64,000 nt of DNA from positions 835,018 to 899,017 of the forward strand of contig JBCHKQ010000001.1 of NCBI GenBank assembly GCA_039023545.1, in the 5' to 3' direction. Both the position numbers and the translations under genes were made by a program. The notes below the pieces were generated by a model. It was not told the origin of the DNA. It was given only the letters and a program-made list of their open reading frames with translations, and did not search any database. Shown here piece by piece: positions 59,968-64,000 of this stretch (positions within the stretch are counted from its first letter, which is position 1; every line of letters begins with the position of its first letter). The stretch comes from Spirochaetia bacterium 38H-sp (GTDB lineage Bacteria; Spirochaetota; Spirochaetia; Winmispirales; Winmispiraceae).

Positions 59968-60951
59968 ATGAGTAAAAAATGGAAAGTATATGTAACAAGA
60001 CAGATTCCTCATGCAGGTATAGAGCTGCTTCAAAAAGAATGCGTGGTTCTTGTCAATCCATATGACAGGCCTCTTACAAGGGAAGAACTACTTGAGAATA
60101 TCAAGGATGCTGACGGTGTACTCTGTCTTCTTACGGATAAGATTGATGTAGAGGTCTTTGACACGGCAAAAAAGGCAAAGGGTTTTGCCAACTATGCAGT
60201 GGGTTATGACAACATGGATGTAGAAGAGGCTACAAAACGTGGTATCCCTCTTTCCAATACTCCCGGAGTTCTTACCGATGCCACTGCCGACATGGCTTGG
60301 GCCCTTCTATTTGCTGTTGCAAGAAGAATTGTTGAGGCTGATAAGTTTTTAAGAAGCGGTTCATGGGGTGGCTGGGGGCCTATGCAGTTTTTGGGTGCGG
60401 ATATACAGGGTAAGACTCTGGGAATAGTTGGGGCAGGACGCATAGGTACTGCTATGGCTCTAAAGTCAAGAGGATTTGATATGCAGGTTTTGTATCATGA
60501 CGAGCATAAGAATGAGGTAATGGAAGAAAAACTTGGTGCAAAGCAGGTGGATATGGATACTCTTCTTAAAGAATCTGATTTTATAAGTATACATGCACCT
60601 CTTCTTCCTTCTACAAGGCATATGTTTGATATGCAAGCTTTTAAGAAAATGAAGAATAGTGCATATCTTATAAATACTGCAAGAGGTCCTCTCATCAATG
60701 AGAGTGAGCTGGCAACAGCTTTAAAGTCAGGCCTTATTGCAGGAGCAGGGCTTGATGTATACGAGTTTGAACCCAAAGTTACAGAAGATTTATTGTCTCT
60801 TAACAATGTTGTCCTCTGTCCTCACATAGCCTCCGCAACAACAACTGCAAGAACCAACATGGCGTTAATAGCTGCAAGGAACCTCCTCGCCATGTTAAAG
60901 GGCGAAAAAGCTCCGCAGTGTATCAATCCAAAGGTCTATGGGGACAATTAA
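59968..60951 (+). CDS. D-2-hydroxyacid dehydrogenase (glyoxylate/hydroxypyruvate reductase-like)
   Basis: A 327-residue NAD(P)-dependent enzyme. The Rossmann motif is LGIVGAGRIGTAMA, the catalytic Arg is in NTARGPLINE, the Glu in DVYEFEP, and the His in CPHIASAT. GFANYAVGYDNMDVEEATKRGIPLSNTPGVLTDATADMAWAL matches glyoxylate/hydroxypyruvate reductases. It would interconvert hydroxypyruvate and D-glycerate (or a related 2-oxo acid). It begins three bases after the transketolase subunit and is followed by a terminator and the glycerate kinase gene, which fits glycerate as intermediate. Confidence 0.92.
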   Translation: MSKKWKVYVTRQIPHAGIELLQKECVVLVNPYDRPLTREELLENIKDADGVLCLLTDKIDVEVFDTAKKAKGFANYAVGYDNMDVEEATKRGIPLSNTPGVLTDATADMAWALLFAVARRIVEADKFLRSGSWGGWGPMQFLGADIQGKTLGIVGAGRIGTAMALKSRGFDMQVLYHDEHKNEVMEEKLGAKQVDMDTLLKESDFISIHAPLLPSTRHMFDMQAFKKMKNSAYLINTARGPLINESELATALKSGLIAGAGLDVYEFEPKVTEDLLSLNNVVLCPHIASATTTARTNMALIAARNLLAMLKGEKAPQCINPKVYGDN

Positions 60952-60959
60952 TTTTTTTT

Positions 60960-60994
60960 GAGGCCGGGTATTCCCCCTCCTGGCCTCTTTTTTT
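60960..60994 (+). terminator. Terminator-like hairpin between reductase and kinase genes
   Basis: GAGGCC (60960-60965) pairs with GGCCTC (60982-60987), followed by a T-run. It separates the reductase and glycerate kinase genes within the group and may limit read-through. Confidence 0.75.
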
Positions 60995-61007
60995 ACGGAG
61001 TATTGTT

Positions 61008-62375
61008 ATGCAGCGCAAAAAATATATTATGCATCTTAAAGATATTGCTGCAGCAGGTGTACGGGCTGTATATCCTGATAGGCTTGTAGAAAGCAGCCTT
61101 TCTTTTGACGGACGTTATATAAAAATAGGTAATCATAAAGAAAAGCGCATCTATGATACAAAAAAATACAAAAAGATATATCTTTTTGCCGCGGGTAAGG
61201 CGGCAGCAAGTATGGCAAAAACTGCAGAGAGGATACTATCTGGAAACATAACAGAAGGGCTAGTTGTTACCAAGTACGGACACAGCGAAAAACTTGGCAT
61301 TTGTAATATCATAGAAGCTGGACACCCTGTCCCGGATGAAAACAGTTTTAAAGCAGGGAAAATGGCTCTTGATATGGCAAGAAAGGCTGATGAAGAATGT
61401 CTCTTTATAAGCCTCATATCTGGAGGAGCATCCAGTCTGCTATGTGTCCCATATTTTGATGAAGAGGGGAGAACTATCAGTCTTGAAGATAAAAAAAAGG
61501 TTACTGATCTTCTTCTCTTCTGCGGGGCCGATATAGAAGAAATAAATACAGTCAGAAAACATCTCTCTATGATAAAGGGCGGCCGTCTTGCCAAGGAAAT
61601 ATATCCTGCAACAGGTGTACATCTTGTTCTCTCCGATGTCGTTGGGGATAGGATGGATATGATAGCTTCTGGGCCTACGGTTCCAGATAGCACAAACTTT
61701 TCTGATGTTCTTGCTGTAGTAAAAAAATACAATCTCACAGAAAAAATACCTGACTCGGTAGCAAGTCTCATAAATGCCGGCATATATGGCACAGTAAAAA
61801 AAGATACAGATGAAAATGCTTTTTATTTTTTAAGGAATTTCACAATAATAATTGGAAATAACAACATAGCTCTTGAAAAAGCAGAAAGTAAGGCAAAAGA
61901 ATTGGGCTATAACACACTTATTCTATCTTCGTCTATAGAGGGAGAAGCAAGGGAAATAGCAAAAGTGTACCTAGCCATAGCAGAAGAAATTGTAAAATAT
62001 GCAAGACCTGTCATGCCTCCGTGCTGCATACTTGTGGGAGGAGAACCTACTGTGAGGATAGAAGGAACTGGAAAAGGCGGAAGGAACCAGGAACTTGCAC
62101 TTGCTTTTCTGGCAAACATGAAAAAATCCACATTGCCGGATGACAAAGCCTTTTTTTTATCTGCAGCAACTGATGGCAATGACGGTCCTACCAATGCGGC
62201 GGGAGCCTTTGCTAGCTCAGATATTCTTAAAAAAGCCTGCTCAAAAGGTCTCAATCCCTCTGCGTATCTTGCTAATAACGATTCTTATAACTTTTTCTTA
62301 CATCTTGATGCCCTGTATAAAACAGGCCCCACCAATACCAATGTCTGTGACCTTCACATACTCATAGTCCTCTAA
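61008..62375 (+). CDS. Glycerate 2-kinase, GckA/TtuD family (copy 2)
   Basis: A 455-residue paralogue of the kinase at 42.2 kb, with AAGKAAASMAKTA, VVTKYGHSE, EAGHPVPDE, LISGGASSLLCVP, VRKHLSMIKGGRLAKE, GGEPTVRIEGTGKGGRNQE and SAATDGNDGPTNAAG. It phosphorylates glycerate to 2-phosphoglycerate, feeding lower glycolysis. ATG 61008 behind ACGGAG is chosen; a longer frame from 60918 would start inside the reductase gene. It completes the route transketolase, reductase, kinase. The stop is 11 bases before the phosphatase gene. Confidence 0.93.
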   Translation: MQRKKYIMHLKDIAAAGVRAVYPDRLVESSLSFDGRYIKIGNHKEKRIYDTKKYKKIYLFAAGKAAASMAKTAERILSGNITEGLVVTKYGHSEKLGICNIIEAGHPVPDENSFKAGKMALDMARKADEECLFISLISGGASSLLCVPYFDEEGRTISLEDKKKVTDLLLFCGADIEEINTVRKHLSMIKGGRLAKEIYPATGVHLVLSDVVGDRMDMIASGPTVPDSTNFSDVLAVVKKYNLTEKIPDSVASLINAGIYGTVKKDTDENAFYFLRNFTIIIGNNNIALEKAESKAKELGYNTLILSSSIEGEAREIAKVYLAIAEEIVKYARPVMPPCCILVGGEPTVRIEGTGKGGRNQELALAFLANMKKSTLPDDKAFFLSAATDGNDGPTNAAGAFASSDILKKACSKGLNPSAYLANNDSYNFFLHLDALYKTGPTNTNVCDLHILIVL

Positions 62376-62386
62376 AGGAGGTATTT

Positions 62387-64000
62387 ATGTATATAAGAAC
62401 CAAGTTTGCCATGATTCTCTTTATACTCATTATAGGGGTTTCTGTCGTATTGACTGTGTTTTATATACAAAGCAAGCAGACAGAAGAAATATCCGTAACA
62501 ACTACAAAAGCTCTATTTGCAATAAAAGCAGTGGAAAAACTGGTTTATGATTTATCACAACTGGCTACAACCTCTAATAAAGACATCATCTTTGCAAGTT
62601 ATAGCAAAGACAGCAAGAAAGCCGAGCAGTTGTTTAACGAGATAAAAAATAATAAAACCCTGTATTCTATGCGGGAAAACAGTGAGATAGGAGCTTTTTT
62701 TTATGTGATGTTGGATAACTGGAAAAGAGTACCACAGCTCATGGCAGAAGTAGAAGAAAAATACGCAGCATATAGAAAAAGTGCAAAACTCAGCCTTACT
62801 ATCCCGTTCTCGGAAGCAGCACAAAATCAAAATTATAAATCAGAGGTATTTGACACATATTCTTCTATACTTCGACTTTCTTCATATCTTAGGGACAAAG
62901 TAATATACAACTCTGATATCATAAGAGAAGAATTGCGCAAAAACATGCAGAATACAATAAAATCTGGAACCATGATATCCTTTGCTGTAGCTGTTGCAAG
63001 CTCTCTACTTGTTATTATCCTTATAATGATTTTGAGCAACAGAGTTGTTTCTAGGCTAAAAGATTTTGGTAACTATGCTGACAGCCTTTCTATCGGAGAT
63101 TTCTCATACCATATGGATATAAAGACCCATGATGAGTTTGCAGAACTATCTTTTAAATTTAATCATCTTGTTATAGGTCTCAGAAAAAATATAGATGCTG
63201 TCCTTGATTTTACAAGAACAGTGGGATTGAAATTGCAAGAAGAACTTGATATCAACCAGCTTTATTCTATAATAGCCACATCTCTTCACAAGAATACACA
63301 TGCCTCGGCGAGTGCAGTATGCATAGTACAAGGCAGCTATCTGATTCCCGTCGCAATAGACGGTCTTTTCCCCGCACCATTTCTTGCAGAAGAAGTCACA
63401 GTAGAAGGGGATTATATTGATGACCCGTTTTTGCTTTTTCATATAGCAAAGATACCGCTTAGTCATCCTCTTTTCTCACGAGCACTATCAGGAGAAGAAG
63501 TTTTCATAAAAGAAGAAAAAACTTTTAATGGAGAGAAAATAAGCTCTCTTGCAATCTTTCCTCTAAAAATATCACGTAGAGTCCTTGGCGTTATATGCAC
63601 GGTGACAGATGCGTCAACGCCACCACTTACAGACCTTGACGTAGTGCATCTTAAAACCTTTACCGATTATACGGCCGTGACCTTGGATAATTATACCAAG
63701 TACCAGCAGATTCTTGTACAACAGAAGATAAAACAAGACATGCTTGTTGCCAAAGAAATACAACAAGAACTTCTACCTCCGGGATATGTAAAGACTTCCT
63801 CTTGTACCATATGTACGCTTTACAGACCCCTATGGGAAATAAGCGGAGACTACTTTGACATAATCACTCTCAGAGACAAAAGCACTCTGGTGATTCTCTG
63901 CGATGTGGCAGGAAAAGGCATATCGGCCTCTCTGGTTATGGTAATGATACGTACTATTCTGCGACTTGTCGCCAGCAGCAGTAAAACACCTGCAGAAATC
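62387..64000 (+). CDS. HAMP-GAF-SpoIIE serine phosphatase, cut by window end
   Basis: An open frame of 538 codons runs to the last base. It starts at ATG 62387 behind AAAGGAGG. A membrane helix (~9-27), an extracytoplasmic region (~30-200), a second helix (~205-225, FAVAVASSLLVIILIMIL), a HAMP-like linker (VSRLKDFGNYADSLSIGDFSYHMDIKTHDEFAEL) and a GAF-like domain (~270-445) follow. The coiled linker MLVAKEIQQELLPPGY leads into the PP2C/SpoIIE domain (EISGDYFDII ... CDVAGKGISASLVMVMIRTILR), whose Asp residues bind metal. Such RsbU-like enzymes control anti-sigma partner switches. Only the start of the phosphatase domain is visible. Confidence 0.88.
   Translation, partial: MYIRTKFAMILFILIIGVSVVLTVFYIQSKQTEEISVTTTKALFAIKAVEKLVYDLSQLATTSNKDIIFASYSKDSKKAEQLFNEIKNNKTLYSMRENSEIGAFFYVMLDNWKRVPQLMAEVEEKYAAYRKSAKLSLTIPFSEAAQNQNYKSEVFDTYSSILRLSSYLRDKVIYNSDIIREELRKNMQNTIKSGTMISFAVAVASSLLVIILIMILSNRVVSRLKDFGNYADSLSIGDFSYHMDIKTHDEFAELSFKFNHLVIGLRKNIDAVLDFTRTVGLKLQEELDINQLYSIIATSLHKNTHASASAVCIVQGSYLIPVAIDGLFPAPFLAEEVTVEGDYIDDPFLLFHIAKIPLSHPLFSRALSGEEVFIKEEKTFNGEKISSLAIFPLKISRRVLGVICTVTDASTPPLTDLDVVHLKTFTDYTAVTLDNYTKYQQILVQQKIKQDMLVAKEIQQELLPPGYVKTSSCTICTLYRPLWEISGDYFDIITLRDKSTLVILCDVAGKGISASLVMVMIRTILRLVASSSKTPAEI

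Overview
This window is chromosomal DNA from a moderately AT-rich bacterium. It reads best as an anaerobic or microaerotolerant, fermentative spirochaete. That is inference from gene content: a bacterial XPB helicase with its partner, Rnf-type and Na+-NQR-type redox pumps, rubrerythrin/ferritin/rubredoxin/flavodiiron oxygen defence, a Cache-type chemoreceptor, many solute-binding-protein transporters, an omptin-like protein and an MEP-pathway dxs. No 16S rRNA or other decisive taxonomic marker is present, and I see no prophage, insertion sequence or CRISPR array.

Layout. 0-0.7 kb: end of an rnf operon (rnfE tail, rnfA). 0.8-6.8 kb: a 31-residue ribosomal mini-protein, dxs, and a 1115-residue fusion of 2-oxoacid dehydrogenase E1alpha, E1beta, a lipoyl domain and a complete FabH-type ketoacyl synthase. 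7-10 kb: a PreP-like M16C protease, then an intergenic cluster of DnaA-box-like sites. 10.4-16 kb: rubrerythrin, ferritin, rubredoxin, MATE exporter, arsenate reductase, a CAU tRNA and a flavodiiron protein. 16-24.7 kb: asnS, ribD, a methyltransferase, a DUF438-hemerythrin-PAS protein, an NtrY/NtrC-like two-component pair whose regulator carries an 11-unit 9-bp minisatellite, and an omptin-like protein. 24.7-30.3 kb: an acyl-CoA ligase and the XPB pair. 30.6-36 kb: a sugar ABC importer with a GH20 hexosaminidase. 36-41.5 kb: lipA and nqrBCDEF without nqrA. 41.6-46.3 kb: nitroreductase, glycerate kinase, ribE-ribBA-ribH. 46.5-62.4 kb: a catabolic regulon: tripartite carboxylate (TctCBA) transporter, GntR regulator, two TIM-barrel isomerases, then, after a duplicated lipoprotein locus and a chemoreceptor, a split transketolase, a hydroxypyruvate-type reductase and a second glycerate kinase. 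The window ends inside a HAMP-GAF-SpoIIE phosphatase.

How it fits together. Three promoters at 46.5, 50.8 and 58.1 kb carry the same TTGTATACA-centred operator over the predicted start of transcription. The GntR gene lies next to one of them, so the three transcription units look like one regulon for an unidentified acidic substrate that ends in glycerate and 2-phosphoglycerate. lipA can supply the lipoyl group needed by the E1-lipoyl-FabH fusion, which has no E2 acyltransferase and may pass branched acyl groups directly to fatty-acid initiation. About twenty copies of a gene-flanking stem-loop element with conserved unequal ends (TACCGAACG and CTGCCTGCGGC) but a different self-complementary stem in each copy are spread through the intergenic regions. 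Several are followed by a T-tract and serve as terminators.
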